A stretch of DNA of 32,098 bases from Thauera aminoaromatica S2 (GTDB lineage Bacteria > Pseudomonadota > Gammaproteobacteria > Burkholderiales > Rhodocyclaceae): assembly GCF_000310185.1 (NCBI RefSeq), contig NZ_AMXD01000033.1, forward strand, positions 1 through 32,098, given 5' to 3'. Position 1 is the stretch's first letter. The number at the start of each line of letters is the position of its first letter. The notes beneath the pieces were generated by a model. The model had not been told where the DNA came from. It did no database searches and was given only the letters and a program-made list of their open reading frames with translations. The position numbers and the translations under genes are program-made. Positions 1 through 8,189 of this stretch are shown piece after piece.

Positions 1-1159
1 CCGGGTCGGCGACCAGCGCCAGCGCCTCGCGCATGCCGGCCTCCGCATCCCGCGCGCGCACCGCGGCACCGGCGCGCTCGGCGTCCTCGGCCACCGCCTG
101 GAAATTGAAGGTGTGCGGGCCGATCACCACCGCGGTGCCGACCGCGCAGGCCTCGATCAGGTTCTGCCCGCCGAAGGCCAGCCAGCTGCCGCCGATCAGG
201 GCGACGTCGGCGGCGGCGTAGTAGGCGAACATCTCGCCCATCGAGTCGCCGAGCAGCACGCGCGTGTCCGCACGCACCGCGTCGTCCGCGCTGCGCCGCT
301 GCAGCGCGAGGCCGCGGGCGCTGGCGAGCGCGGCGACCTCGTCGAAGCGCTGCGGGTGGCGCGGCACCAGCAGCAGCAAGGCCGCGGGCGGCGCCAGGCG
401 GGCGAAGGCGTCGAGCAGCAGGGCCTCCTCTCCCTCGCGGGTGCTCGCGGCGAGCAGCACCGGGCGCGCGCCGATGCGTTCGCGCAGGCTGCGGCCGAGC
501 GCCAGCAGCGGCGCCGGCGGGGCGATGTCGAACTTGAGGTTGCCGGTGACCGTGACTCGGCGCGCGCCGAGTTGGGCGAGGCGGGCGGCGTCGGCGGCGG
601 TCTGCGCGCCGATCGCCGCGAGTGCCTTCAGGGTGAGCGCGGTGAGCGCGGGCAGGCGGGCGTAGCGACGCGCCGAGCGCTCCGACAGACGGGCGTTGGC
701 GAGCATCACCGGAATGCGGCGGCGTCGGCAGGCGGCGAGGAGGTTGGGCCACAGCTCGGTCTCCATCACCACTCCGAACAGCGGGCGGAAGTGGCGCAGG
801 AAGGCGTGGGCGAAGCAGCCGAGGTCGTAGGGCAGGTAGGCGCGCAGCACACGCGGCTCGTCGCGGAAGAGGGTTTTCGAGGTGTCGCGACCGGTCGGCG
901 TCATGTGGGTGAGCAGCACCGAGTGCTCCGGCCATTCGGCGAGCAGGGCGCGCACCAGCGGTTCGGCGGCGCGGGTCTCGCCCACGGAGACCGCGTGCAC
1001 CCAGATCACCCCCACCGGCGCGCGCGTCCGGTAGCGCCCGAAGCGCTCGCCGACGTGGCGCAGATAGGCGGGCTGGTGGCGCGCCCGCCAGGCCAGGCGC
1101 AGCAGCACCAGGGGCAGGGCGAGGATCCACAGCAAGGTGTAGGGCAGGCGGGTCAGCAT
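1..1159 (-). CDS. waaA: 3-deoxy-D-manno-octulosonic acid (Kdo) transferase, C-terminus cut by window edge
   Basis: WaaA transfers Kdo from CMP-Kdo to lipid IVA at the cytoplasmic face of the inner membrane, an essential step in LPS core synthesis. Reading the minus strand from the ATG at 1159 gives an open frame of 386 codons without a stop. It begins MLTRLPYTLLWILALPLVLLR, an N-terminal membrane anchor, followed by the GERFG and WVHAVSVGE segments typical of the family, an METELWPN motif in the middle, and FGGQNLIEACAVG with IGPHTFNF near the end. The family is usually about 420-430 residues, so some 40 C-terminal residues lie outside the window. No strong Shine-Dalgarno precedes the ATG; a -10-like TATACT lies at 1187-1192. 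The gene is divergent from the epimerase. Family identity is secure. Confidence 0.93.
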   Translation of the reverse strand, partial: MLTRLPYTLLWILALPLVLLRLAWRARHQPAYLRHVGERFGRYRTRAPVGVIWVHAVSVGETRAAEPLVRALLAEWPEHSVLLTHMTPTGRDTSKTLFRDEPRVLRAYLPYDLGCFAHAFLRHFRPLFGVVMETELWPNLLAACRRRRIPVMLANARLSERSARRYARLPALTALTLKALAAIGAQTAADAARLAQLGARRVTVTGNLKFDIAPPAPLLALGRSLRERIGARPVLLAASTREGEEALLLDAFARLAPPAALLLLVPRHPQRFDEVAALASARGLALQRRSADDAVRADTRVLLGDSMGEMFAYYAAADVALIGGSWLAFGGQNLIEACAVGTAVVIGPHTFNFQAVAEDAERAGAAVRARDAEAGMREALALVADP

Positions 1160-1186
1160 CGGGTGGAAGGGCAGGACGACCGCCGC

Positions 1187-1192
1187 AGTATA
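1187..1192 (-). promoter_or_regulatory. Possible -10 element for waaA
   Basis: The minus strand reads TATACT here, 27 bases before the waaA ATG, which suits a short leader. No recognisable -35 box sits 16-18 bases upstream, so this is a weak candidate. Confidence 0.22.
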
Positions 1193-1264
1193 AGCAAGGA
1201 CGCCGGCCGCGGTCCTGCGCGCGATGAAGGAAACCGTTCACACTGTGCGCTGGCGTGGGCATGC

Positions 1265-1270
1265 GATAAT
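1265..1270 (+). promoter_or_regulatory. Possible -10 element for the epimerase gene
   Basis: GATAAT lies 32 bases before the ATG at 1303 in an otherwise GC-rich 143-base divergent gap. No good -35 box is present at the standard distance. The gap holds no other recognisable element. Confidence 0.28.
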
Positions 1271-1302
1271 TTGTCCAATCCATCGCCCAGCCAATTTCCT
1301 CC

Positions 1303-2310
1303 ATGAAGATCCTCGTCACCGGCGCTGCCGGTTTTATCGGCATGCACACCACGCTGCGCCTGCTCGCGCGCGGCGACGAGGTGGTCGGCCTCGACAACCT
1401 GAACGACTACTACGACCCCACCCTCAAGGAGGCGCGCCTTGCCCGGCTGCAGCCGCACGCGGGCTTCCGCTTCGTGAAGATGGACGTGGCCGACCGCGCC
1501 GGCATGGAGGCCTTGTTCGCCGCCGAGAAGTTCGACCGCGTCATCCACCTCGCCGCCCAGGCCGGGGTGCGCTATTCGCTGCAGAACCCGCACGCCTATG
1601 TCGACAGCAACCTGGTCGGGTTCATGAACATCCTCGAGGGCTGCCGCCACGCGAAGGTGCAGCACCTGGTCTATGCGTCGAGCTCCAGCGTGTATGGCGG
1701 CAACACGAAGATGCCGTTCTCGGAGAGCGACAGCGTCGACCACCCGGTGAGCATCTACGCGGCGACCAAGAAGGCCAACGAGCTGATGGCGCACACCTAT
1801 AGCCACCTCTACGGCCTGCCCACCACCGGACTGCGCTTCTTCACCGTGTATGGCCCCTGGGGCCGCCCGGACATGGCGCTGTTCCTGTTCACCAAGGCGA
1901 TCCTGGAAGGGCGTCCGATCGATGTCTTCAACCACGGCCGCATGCGGCGAGACTTCACCTATGTCGACGACATCGTCGAGGGGGTGATCCGCACCCTTGA
2001 CCGCATCGCCGAACCCGATCCCGCCTTCGATCCGATGCAGCCGAACCCGGGCACCGGCAGCGCACCCTACCGTGTGTTCAATATCGGCAACCATGACCCG
2101 GTCGAACTGATGGAGTTCGTCGCCGCGATCGAGGATGCGCTCGGCACCACCGCGCAGAAGAACTTCCTGCCGCTGCAGGACGGCGACGTCCCGGCCACCT
2201 ACGCCGACACCGCCGCGCTGAACGCGTGGACCGGCTTCGCCCCGGCGACCAGCGTGCGCGAGGGCGTCGGCCGCTTCATCGCCTGGTACCGGGAGTACTA
2301 CCGGGTCTGA
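1303..2310 (+). CDS. NAD-dependent nucleotide-sugar epimerase (UDP-glucuronate 4-epimerase-like)
   Basis: This is an extended short-chain dehydrogenase/reductase of 335 residues that interconverts a UDP-sugar, probably UDP-glucuronate and UDP-galacturonate, for surface polysaccharide. The N-terminal TGAAGFIG (residues 6-13) is the NAD-binding GxxGxxG motif. The serine-rich ASSSSVYG (125-132) and YAATK (Y152, K156) form the catalytic Ser/Tyr/Lys set. [12 protein letters not shown] and the insertion around residues 190-240 resemble CapI/LspL-type UDP-glucuronate 4-epimerases rather than plain GalE. There is no clear Shine-Dalgarno in the pyrimidine-rich leader. It sits between waaA and apaH; the waaA neighbourhood suits a role in LPS or capsule sugars. 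The exact substrate is inferred from overall resemblance only. Confidence 0.85.
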   Translation: MKILVTGAAGFIGMHTTLRLLARGDEVVGLDNLNDYYDPTLKEARLARLQPHAGFRFVKMDVADRAGMEALFAAEKFDRVIHLAAQAGVRYSLQNPHAYVDSNLVGFMNILEGCRHAKVQHLVYASSSSVYGGNTKMPFSESDSVDHPVSIYAATKKANELMAHTYSHLYGLPTTGLRFFTVYGPWGRPDMALFLFTKAILEGRPIDVFNHGRMRRDFTYVDDIVEGVIRTLDRIAEPDPAFDPMQPNPGTGSAPYRVFNIGNHDPVELMEFVAAIEDALGTTAQKNFLPLQDGDVPATYADTAALNAWTGFAPATSVREGVGRFIAWYREYYRV

Positions 2311-2317
2311 TCCGCCC

Positions 2318-2344
2318 GGGGCGGCCCGGCGCGACGGCCGCCCC
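2318..2344 (+). repeat. Hairpin between the epimerase gene and apaH
   Basis: GGGGCGGCC (2318-2326) and GGCCGCCCC (2336-2344) form a perfect 9-bp stem with a 9-base loop, starting 8 bases after the epimerase stop. No T-tract follows, so it is at best a weak or factor-assisted terminator, or an mRNA-stabilising hairpin. Confidence 0.4.
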
Positions 2345-2398
2345 CGATCTACAACCTTCCATGCGCTGCGGCCCGCCGGCCGGCAGCGGCAGGAATCG

Positions 2399-3196
2399 AT
2401 GGCCAACTACGCAATCGGCGACATCCAGGGCTGCTACGCCCCGCTGGACCGCATGCTCGACCGCATCGCCTTCGATCCCGCGGTCGACCGGCTGTGGATC
2501 GTCGGCGACCTCGTCAATCGGGGACCCGAATCCCTGCGTGTGCTGCGTTTCCTGCGCGGGCTGGGCGATGCTGCGAGCATCGTGCTCGGCAACCACGACC
2601 TCTACCTGCTGATGGTCGCCGCCGGCTACAAGCGGCGCGACAGCGACGACACGCTGTTCCAGGTGCTCGAGGCGGACGACCGCGACGAGTTGCTGGAGTG
2701 GCTGAGCTTCCAGCCCCTGATGCGGGTCCATGGCGACCACGTGCTGGTGCATGCCGGCCTCTTGCCCGGGTGGACGGTGACGCGCGCGCAGGCGCTCGCC
2801 GCCGAGGTGGGTGCGGTGCTGGCCGGGCCGAAGTCGCGCGAGTTCCTGCTCCACCTCGCGGGCAACCGCCCGGATCGCTGGTCGGACGGGCTCAAGGGCT
2901 GGGACCGTCTGCGCGTGATCGTCAATGCCATGACGCGCCTGCGCTTCTGTACCGCGCAGGGGCGCATGGACCTGAGTGCCAAGGGCGCGCCGCACAAGGC
3001 GCCGTCGGGCATGCTGCCGTGGTTCCGCGTGCCCGACCGTTTCAGCCGTACCCATACGATCGTCTGCGGGCACTGGTCGGCGCTCGGCTTCTACCGCGAG
3101 CCGGGGCTGATCGCGCTCGATTCGGGCTGCGTGTGGGGCGGCAAGCTGACCGCGCTGCGCATCGAGGACGACGCGGTGTTCCAGGTCCCGGGCTGA
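2399..3196 (+). CDS. apaH: Bis(5'-nucleosyl)-tetraphosphatase, symmetrical
   Basis: ApaH hydrolyses Ap4A to two ADP and removes Np4 caps from RNA. The 265-residue protein carries the metallophosphatase motifs in order: GDIQGC (7-12), GDLVNRGP (36-43), GNHD (64-67), then HAGL and GHWSALG near the C-terminus. The GDIQGC version of the first motif is typical of ApaH. Length agrees with the family (about 270-280). A CAGGAA Shine-Dalgarno lies just before the ATG. It follows the epimerase after 88 bases and converges on the acyltransferase gene, whose end lies only 16 bases away. It is not in the rsmA-apaG-apaH arrangement of E. coli. Confidence 0.95.
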   Translation: MANYAIGDIQGCYAPLDRMLDRIAFDPAVDRLWIVGDLVNRGPESLRVLRFLRGLGDAASIVLGNHDLYLLMVAAGYKRRDSDDTLFQVLEADDRDELLEWLSFQPLMRVHGDHVLVHAGLLPGWTVTRAQALAAEVGAVLAGPKSREFLLHLAGNRPDRWSDGLKGWDRLRVIVNAMTRLRFCTAQGRMDLSAKGAPHKAPSGMLPWFRVPDRFSRTHTIVCGHWSALGFYREPGLIALDSGCVWGGKLTALRIEDDAVFQVPG

Positions 3197-3212
3197 GCCT
3201 GCGGCGGTGGTC

Positions 3213-4046
3213 TCAGGTCTGCGCGTCGAGCGCGACGCCGATGGCGGTGGCGATCTCGCCGCGCGTGCGTGCAGCCAGCGTGCGCCGGTCCGCTCCGTCG
3301 GCGGTGGCGATCGGCGCTGCCACCGTGATGCGCGCGATCGTGCGCGGCGCGGCGATGATGTTGGCGATGCACTCGCCCAGGCTGAGCTCGCCATCGTAGG
3401 CGGGCGCGCGGCTGAAGCGGTCGTCCGGCGTGCGGTATTGCAGCGCGAGGGGCTGCACCGGATGGCCGCAGGCGATCGCCGGCTGCAGCAGCGCGGCGTG
3501 GAAGTGCAGCAGGGTCGCGCCGTCGGTGGTCGTGCCCTCGGGGAAGATGGCGACGTTGCACCCGGCGTCGAGCAGCGCGGCGGTTTCCTCGTTGATGATG
3601 CGGGCGTGGCCACGGCTGCCGCGACGCAGGAAGATGGTGTCGTTCTTCGCCGCCAGCCAGCCGATCACCGGCCAGGCGCGCACCTCGGACTTGGAGACGA
3701 AGGCGGCGGGGGCGAGCGCGTTGATCGCGAAGATGTCCACCCAGGAGACGTGGTTGGCAACCAGCATGCAACCGGGTGCGATTGCCTCGCCGCGGTGCTC
3801 GAGGCGCATCCCGAGCACCCGCAGCAGCCCCTGAGACCAGCGCTGGCGCAGGGCCTCGCGAGTGTCGCGGCCGGTGAGCGGATAGATCGTCGCGATCGTC
3901 AGCACCCCCTGCAGTAGGTGCAGGGCGAGCCGGGTCCAGCGCGTCGCGCGCAGCAGCCCACCAGCGCGCGCCTCGCTCGCCGCGGCCGCGCGGGTGGCTG
4001 CTCCGGACGCGGAGGCTGGTGGCGCGGTGCCGGCACCGGCATGCAT
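3213..4046 (-). CDS. olsA: 1-acyl-glycerol-3-phosphate-type O-acyltransferase, probably OlsA-like
   Basis: A PlsC-family acyltransferase of 277 residues. The catalytic HxxxxD motif is NHVSWVD (H99, D104), followed by the FPEGTTT block (168-174) that binds the acyl acceptor; a hydrophobic segment at about 38-57 probably anchors it in the inner membrane. The frame is open further upstream to 4184, but that would run into the preceding gene, so the ATG at 4046, 38 bases after the upstream stop, is the sensible start. The upstream gene is an OlsB-type N-acyltransferase. In that pairing OlsA adds the second fatty acid to lyso-ornithine lipid. A general phosphatidic-acid-forming PlsC role is the alternative; sequence alone does not settle the acceptor. 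Confidence 0.83.
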   Translation of the reverse strand: MHAGAGTAPPASASGAATRAAAASEARAGGLLRATRWTRLALHLLQGVLTIATIYPLTGRDTREALRQRWSQGLLRVLGMRLEHRGEAIAPGCMLVANHVSWVDIFAINALAPAAFVSKSEVRAWPVIGWLAAKNDTIFLRRGSRGHARIINEETAALLDAGCNVAIFPEGTTTDGATLLHFHAALLQPAIACGHPVQPLALQYRTPDDRFSRAPAYDGELSLGECIANIIAAPRTIARITVAAPIATADGADRRTLAARTRGEIATAIGVALDAQT

Positions 4047-4084
4047 GGCGCGATCCTGCACGAGGTCGGGGTGGCGGGGGGCGT

Positions 4085-4852
4085 TCAGTCCTTGCGTCCC
4101 ATGAAGTGGCGGGCGTAGCGCCCATCCACGCGGCCGATCGGCATCAGGATGGGCAGGTCCGCGGTGTTGAAGTCGGGGTCCCATGCCGGCTCGCCGCAGA
4201 CCCAGGCTCCCGCGCGCAGGTAGCCCTTGATCAGCGGTGGCGCCTCGGCGTCGAGGTCGCCGCGCAGGCTCGAGAGCGGCAGCGGGCAGCGCGGAAAGAC
4301 GTGGTACTCGAGCGGGGCGAGGTGTTTTTCGCGCAGACGATTATACAGGCTGGCCGCGGCGTGCCCGCCGTCGGCCATGCTTACCGAGGCGCAGCCGATC
4401 AGGTATTCGTAGCCGTTCTCCTGCATGTAGCGCGCGAGCCCCGACCACAGCAGCGCGATCACCGCGCCGCTGCGGTAGTCGGCGTCGATGCAAGAGCGCC
4501 CGATCTCCACCAGCTGGCCGCGCAGGTGCTGCAGGCGGGTGAGGTCGAATTCGTTCTCGGAGTAGTAGCCGCCCACCCGGCGTGCGGCGGAGGGCGACAG
4601 GATGCGATAGGTGCCGACGATGCGGCCGGCATCCTCGTCGCGCACGATCAGGTGCTCGCAGAAGGGATCGTAGAGGTCGCGGTCGACGCCCGGACTGCGT
4701 GTGGGCAGGCGGGCCCCCATCTCCTCGGCGAAGACCCGGTAGCGCAGCTTCTGCGCCTCGAGGATCTCGGTCTCGCTGCTGGCGAGGCCGACGTGCAGGT
4801 TGCGCGTCTTGCGCGCGGCGGTTTGCTGGCGGGGCTGGAGGTGCTGGAGCAT
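4085..4852 (-). CDS. olsB: OlsB-like ornithine N-acyltransferase (GNAT fold)
   Basis: OlsB transfers a 3-hydroxyacyl group from ACP to the alpha-amino group of ornithine, the first step of ornithine lipid synthesis. The 255-residue protein shows the family's blocks: LRYRVFAEEMGA (about 36-47), DPFCEHLIVRD, VGTYRIL, EIGRSCIDADYRSGAVI followed by LWSGLARYM, and YLIGCASVSM. The EIGRSC..DYR region is the acyl-donor binding part of this GNAT-like family, often labelled hemolysin-like. Length matches OlsB proteins (about 250-300). The ATG at 4852 is preceded only by a weak ACAGG. It is followed after 38 bases by the O-acyltransferase gene, giving an olsB-olsA order in one transcript. Substrate is inferred from family and pairing. 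Confidence 0.82.
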   Translation of the reverse strand: MLQHLQPRQQTAARKTRNLHVGLASSETEILEAQKLRYRVFAEEMGARLPTRSPGVDRDLYDPFCEHLIVRDEDAGRIVGTYRILSPSAARRVGGYYSENEFDLTRLQHLRGQLVEIGRSCIDADYRSGAVIALLWSGLARYMQENGYEYLIGCASVSMADGGHAAASLYNRLREKHLAPLEYHVFPRCPLPLSSLRGDLDAEAPPLIKGYLRAGAWVCGEPAWDPDFNTADLPILMPIGRVDGRYARHFMGRKD

Positions 4853-4899
4853 GGCCTGTGTCCGTCCTGTTGGGTGCGGACCATTCTCGAAACCCGTCG

Positions 4900-4928
4900 T
4901 TGCGACGCGGTGACGTGCTGGTTACGAT
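4900..4928 (+). promoter_or_regulatory. Candidate sigma70 promoter for the HIT-family gene
   Basis: TTGCGA (4900-4905) and TACGAT (4923-4928) are separated by exactly 17 bases and lie 35 bases before the ATG at 4964, within the 111-base divergent gap between the olsB-like gene and the HIT gene. Confidence 0.45.
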
Positions 4929-4963
4929 GCGATGACGCACATCCGGCCCCAGGAGAACTTCGC

Positions 4964-5413
4964 ATGCAGTGCACGACCCCGCCCGACCACGACCCCGACT
5001 GCGTGTTCTGCCGCATCGCGCGCGGCGAACTGCCGTCGTCCAAGGTGTATGAGGACGCCGACACGCTCGCCATCATGGACATCCAGTCGGTCAATCCCGG
5101 CCACATGCTGGTGCTGGTCAAGCCGCACCGCGCGAACATCTACGCGCTCGACGACTCCCTCGCCGGCGCGGCCTTCCGCACGGCGGCGCGGGTCGCCCGC
5201 GTGGCGAAGAAGGTGACCGGCTGCGAGGGAGTGACGCTGCTCCAGGCCAACGAGAAGGCGGGGGCGCAGACCGTGTTCCACTTCCATCTCCACGTGCTGC
5301 CGCGCTGGGAAGGCGACGGCATGGCGCTGGCCTGGCCGGTGAAGAACCCGCCGCGCGAGGCGCTCGAGGCGATGGCGGCGAAGCTGCGCGAGGCGCTCGC
5401 CGATCAGGACTGA
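4964..5413 (+). CDS. HIT family nucleotide hydrolase/transferase
   Basis: A 149-residue histidine-triad protein. The N-terminal CVFCRIARGELPSSKVYED and NPGHMLVLVKPHR blocks and the C-terminal HFHLHVLP triad (HxHxHxx, central to nucleotidyl-phosphate hydrolysis) are diagnostic. Members hydrolyse adenosine 5'-phosphoramidate or dinucleoside polyphosphates. A strong AGGAGA at 4951-4956, seven bases before ATG 4964, fixes the start; the frame is open far upstream but that part overlaps the opposite-strand olsB gene. The subgroup (HinT-like or Fhit-like) cannot be fixed by eye. It is divergent from olsB and is followed after 90 bases by the PfkB kinase, which has its own -10 box. Confidence 0.9.
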   Translation: MQCTTPPDHDPDCVFCRIARGELPSSKVYEDADTLAIMDIQSVNPGHMLVLVKPHRANIYALDDSLAGAAFRTAARVARVAKKVTGCEGVTLLQANEKAGAQTVFHFHLHVLPRWEGDGMALAWPVKNPPREALEAMAAKLREALADQD

Positions 5414-5462
5414 AGACCTGGCCGCGGCTCCGGCGGCGGCAGGGGAAGGCGGAGGGGCCGCG

Positions 5463-5468
5463 TATAAT
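5463..5468 (+). promoter_or_regulatory. -10 element for the PfkB-family kinase gene
   Basis: A consensus TATAAT lies 35 bases before the ATG at 5504. No -35 box is visible at 16-18 bases upstream, where the sequence is G-rich. The 12-mer CGTATAATCCGG here (5461-5472) recurs at the rnpB promoter. Confidence 0.42.
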
Positions 5469-5503
5469 CCGGCTTCCGCCCACCCTCCGCCTGCCTGCCT
5501 TCC

Positions 5504-6439
5504 ATGTCCATCCTCGTCTGCGGATCGGTCGCCTACGACTCGATCATGGTCTTCCACGACCGCTTCCGGAATCACATCCTCCCCGAGCAGATCCATATCC
5601 TCAACGTCTCCTTCCTGGTGCCCGACCTGCGCCGGGAGTTCGGCGGCTGTGCCGGCAACATCGCCTACGGGCTCAAGCTGCTCGGCAGCGATCCGCTGAT
5701 CGTCGCCACCGTCGGCGAGGACGCCGGCCCGTATCGTGCGCGCCTGCGCGCGCTCGGGCTGCGCGAGGACTTCGTGCGCGAGGTGCCGGGCACCTTCACC
5801 GCGCAGGCCTTCATCACCACCGACCTCGACGACAACCAGATCACCGCCTTCCATCCGGGGGCGATGTTCCACTCGCACCTGAACGACGTGCGCACCGCGG
5901 CCGGTGCGACGCTGGGCATCGTCTCGCCCGACGGCGCCGACGGCATGCTGCGCCACGCCGACGGCTTCGCCGCGGCCGGGGTGCCCTTCGTGTTCGATCC
6001 GGGCCAGGCCCTGCCCATCCTCGGTAGCGAAGCGTTACTGAAATGCCTGCAACAGGCGCGCTACTGTACGGTCAATGACTACGAGGCCCGGCTGATGTGC
6101 GAGAAGACCGGGCGCAGCGAGGCCGAACTCGCGCGCGAGGTCGAGGCGCTGGTGGTGACGCTGGGTGCGGAAGGTTCGCGCGTGCATTGGCGCGGCGAGG
6201 TGTTCGAGGTGCCGGCGGTGAGGGCGGACGCGATCGTCGATCCGACCGGTTGCGGCGACGCCTACCGTGCCGGCCTGCTGCACGGTATCGCCGCGGGCTG
6301 GGACCTGCGCAGGAGCGCGCGCCTGGCCGCGGTCATGGGCGCGCTCAAGATCGCCCAGCGTGGCGGACAGAACTACGCGCCCTCGCGTGCAGACGTCGGG
6401 GCGCGTTATCGCGAGGCTTTCGGAGAGGATCTATGGTGA
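5504..6439 (+). CDS. PfkB-family carbohydrate/nucleoside kinase
   Basis: A ribokinase-fold kinase of 311 residues. The substrate-binding signature FGGCAGNIAYGLKLLG sits at 46-61 and the C-terminal PfkB signature DPTGCGDAYRAG at 246-257, with D252 as the expected catalytic base and GCGD as the anion hole. VTLGAEGS precedes the second signature as usual. The N-terminus, with FHDRF and HILPEQIHILNVSF, resembles the group annotated as adenosine kinase or carbohydrate kinase in Proteobacteria, but the substrate is not determinable here. Its last codons overlap the start of the lipoprotein gene by seven bases, indicating co-transcription and translational coupling. Confidence 0.88.
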   Translation: MSILVCGSVAYDSIMVFHDRFRNHILPEQIHILNVSFLVPDLRREFGGCAGNIAYGLKLLGSDPLIVATVGEDAGPYRARLRALGLREDFVREVPGTFTAQAFITTDLDDNQITAFHPGAMFHSHLNDVRTAAGATLGIVSPDGADGMLRHADGFAAAGVPFVFDPGQALPILGSEALLKCLQQARYCTVNDYEARLMCEKTGRSEAELAREVEALVVTLGAEGSRVHWRGEVFEVPAVRADAIVDPTGCGDAYRAGLLHGIAAGWDLRRSARLAAVMGALKIAQRGGQNYAPSRADVGARYREAFGEDLW

Positions 6440-6906
6440 ATCGAAGCGGGATGAAGTGGCGCGCCCTGGCCGGCGCGATGATCGCGGCGCTGGCGGTGGG
6501 CGGCTGCGCCCAGGGACTGGGGGGGGGCACGTATGCGCGCACCGAGGCGCGGCGCGCGATGACGGTGCAGTTCGGCACCATCGAGGCGGTACGCGCGGTG
6601 CAGCTCGAGGGAACGAAGACGCCGATCGGCTCGGTCGCGGGCGCGGCCATCGGCGGTATCGCCGGCAACACGGTCGGCGGCGGACGTGGCCAGGCCGTGG
6701 CCACCGTCATCGGCGCGGTGGCCGGTGGGCTTGCCGGCTCTGCGGTGGAGGAAGGCGCGACCCGGCAAGCGGGCGTGGAAGTCACCGTGCGTCTGGACAA
6801 TGACCAGTTTCTCGCCGTGGTGCAGGCCGACGAGGGCGAAGGCTTCCGCCCCGGTGAGCGCGTCCGCGTGCTGCGCGACGCCGGCACCACCCGCGTCTCG
6901 CGCTGA
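6433..6906 (+). CDS. Glycine-zipper outer-membrane lipoprotein, SlyB-like
   Basis: A 157-residue protein with an N-terminal signal peptide and lipobox VGGC (cysteine 25), so it is likely acylated and placed in the outer membrane. Residues 66-103 form a glycine zipper of two small-residue hydrophobic stretches (GSVAGAAIGGIAGNTVGG, then VIGAVAGGLAG), the 2TM pattern of SlyB/Pal-related lipoproteins. A C-terminal beta-rich part ends in FRPGERVRVLR. The ATG at 6433 overlaps the kinase stop (6437-6439); a second in-frame ATG at 6451 would also leave a good signal peptide. SlyB-like proteins stabilise the outer membrane under cation stress; that role here is inferred from the family. It converges on the DUF3426 gene. 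Confidence 0.8.
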   Translation: MVNRSGMKWRALAGAMIAALAVGGCAQGLGGGTYARTEARRAMTVQFGTIEAVRAVQLEGTKTPIGSVAGAAIGGIAGNTVGGGRGQAVATVIGAVAGGLAGSAVEEGATRQAGVEVTVRLDNDQFLAVVQADEGEGFRPGERVRVLRDAGTTRVSR

Positions 6907-6962
6907 GAAGGATGCCAGGCGCGAGCCCGGCGCATGCGGGGTCGAGCGCGTTCGCTCCCGCT

Positions 6963-6997
6963 CCTCACCCCTGATGCCTTACGCCTCACTCCTCACG
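6963..6997. repeat. Five-unit heptanucleotide tandem array
   Basis: Five contiguous 7-base units fit the pattern CCTNANN: CCTCACC, CCTGATG, CCTTACG, CCTCACT, CCTCACG. The array fills the convergent gap between the SlyB-like and DUF3426 genes and overlaps the latter's stop codon (6993-6995). It may mark a decayed microsatellite or a termination-related element; I see no clear hairpin with a T-tract in this gap. Confidence 0.55.
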
Positions 6998-8189
6998 GAT
7001 AGAATGCATAGATCCGGTATCCCGTCGGTGCCAGCGCCGGTGCGGCGAAGGGAATGCGCAACTCGATCGCGCTGCGTGCCATGAAGGCTTCGTGCGGCTG
7101 GCTCGGTGGCAGCCAGTCGGTGGATGGCAGCACGCGGCGCGAGATCGGGTTGTCGCCGGCGTCGGTGAGGGTGAGTTCCAGATGCGGCCACTGCTGCGGA
7201 TAGTCCGCGCGGTTGTTGAGCGTGGCTTGCAGCAGGTAGTAGCCGGGCCGCCCGGGTTCGGCCTGCAGGTCGGAGGCCTCGATCGCGATGTGTTCCGCAT
7301 CGCGCGGATAGGGCACGCCGCAGCCGAAGCGCGCGCAGGCCTCGCTCAGGACGGGGCGCAGGCCGGGGAGGGCGCGCGCCAGCTCCATGCGATACAGATA
7401 GGTGGCCTGCGCCGCGAGCAGCGCGGACAAGCCGACCGCGAGCAGCATCGCGAGCGCGCGTACGAGCGGGTGGGTTTCCTTGCGCGGGCGTCCGTAGTTG
7501 GCGTCGAGGCGGGCGAGGTCGGGCTCGTGAGGCGAGGCGGGTTGTTCATCCTCGTGTGCAGGGATGGAGGCGGGTTCCGGTGCGGCCCGCGCGGATTCGC
7601 GCACGGGGGTGGAGAGCCCGGGGATTGCGGTGGCCGGATCGTCGTCGAAGGGCGGCGGTGGCGTGTAGGAGATCGTCGGTGCGAAGGGCCCGGGCGCGGC
7701 GAGGTCCCTGCCGCGAGCAGGCGTTCCGCCCTCGTCCTCGTCGATCGGCAGGCCTCGCCGGGCGCTGCGCAAGACTTCCGGAAAGGGCTGGGCCGCTGCG
7801 GCGCCCTCGTCGAAGGCGGGGGCCGTGCCGGTCTGCCCGTCGTCCATCGCGGTGCCGCGCAGCGCGGGCTTGTGCGCGGGCGCGAGCCAGTCCTCGTAGT
7901 CGTCGAGACCCGGCTCGGGCAGCGGCGCCCGGATCGGCGGCGAGGGGGCAACCTCGGGGATGTCGAAGTCGAGCAGCGGTTCGGGGCGTGCTTCATACAC
8001 CGGTCTCGCCGCGGGGGGTGGGGGCGCCGCTGTGGTCGCGGCGCCGTCGTCGCGAACCTCGACCGTGTGCTCGAGCGCGTTGAAGGGGTGGAAGCAATGC
8101 CCGCAGCGGACCTCGCCGCCCCGTGCGTGAAGCTGCTCCGGGCGCAGCCGGAACACCGTCTGGCAGGCGGGGCAGCGGGTGATCATCAT
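6993..8189 (-). CDS. Zinc-ribbon, single-pass membrane protein with DUF3426 domain
   Basis: A 398-residue protein of unknown function. It opens with an MJ0042-type zinc ribbon (C6, C9, C29, C32; motifs CPACQTVFR and [10 protein letters not shown]). A long low-complexity linker rich in Pro, Ala, Asp and Glu (about 45-235) follows, then one transmembrane segment (about 242-264) and the C-terminal DUF3426 domain. The likely topology is a cytoplasmic zinc ribbon with a periplasmic C-terminal domain. The ATG at 8189 overlaps the prmA stop by four bases (ATGA), so it is the last gene of the accB-accC-prmA operon. This position is conserved in many Betaproteobacteria, which suggests, but does not prove, a link to envelope or lipid functions. 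Confidence 0.88.
   Translation of the reverse strand: MMITRCPACQTVFRLRPEQLHARGGEVRCGHCFHPFNALEHTVEVRDDGAATTAAPPPPAARPVYEARPEPLLDFDIPEVAPSPPIRAPLPEPGLDDYEDWLAPAHKPALRGTAMDDGQTGTAPAFDEGAAAAQPFPEVLRSARRGLPIDEDEGGTPARGRDLAAPGPFAPTISYTPPPPFDDDPATAIPGLSTPVRESARAAPEPASIPAHEDEQPASPHEPDLARLDANYGRPRKETHPLVRALAMLLAVGLSALLAAQATYLYRMELARALPGLRPVLSEACARFGCGVPYPRDAEHIAIEASDLQAEPGRPGYYLLQATLNNRADYPQQWPHLELTLTDAGDNPISRRVLPSTDWLPPSQPHEAFMARSAIELRIPFAAPALAPTGYRIYAFYP

Noticed and set aside
113-1306. A long plus-strand frame opposite waaA
   Set aside because: The product is Gln/Arg/His-rich with no family motifs; the opposite strand encodes a clear WaaA.
4046-4184. N-terminal extension of the OlsA-like protein to 4184
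   Set aside because: It would overlap the end of the olsB-like gene and adds a Pro/Arg-rich stretch with no family similarity; ATG 4046 gives a normal-length protein.
6944-6957. GAGCG-CGTT-CGCTC as a terminator for the SlyB-like gene
   Set aside because: Five-bp stem without a T-tract; expected by chance in DNA this GC-rich.
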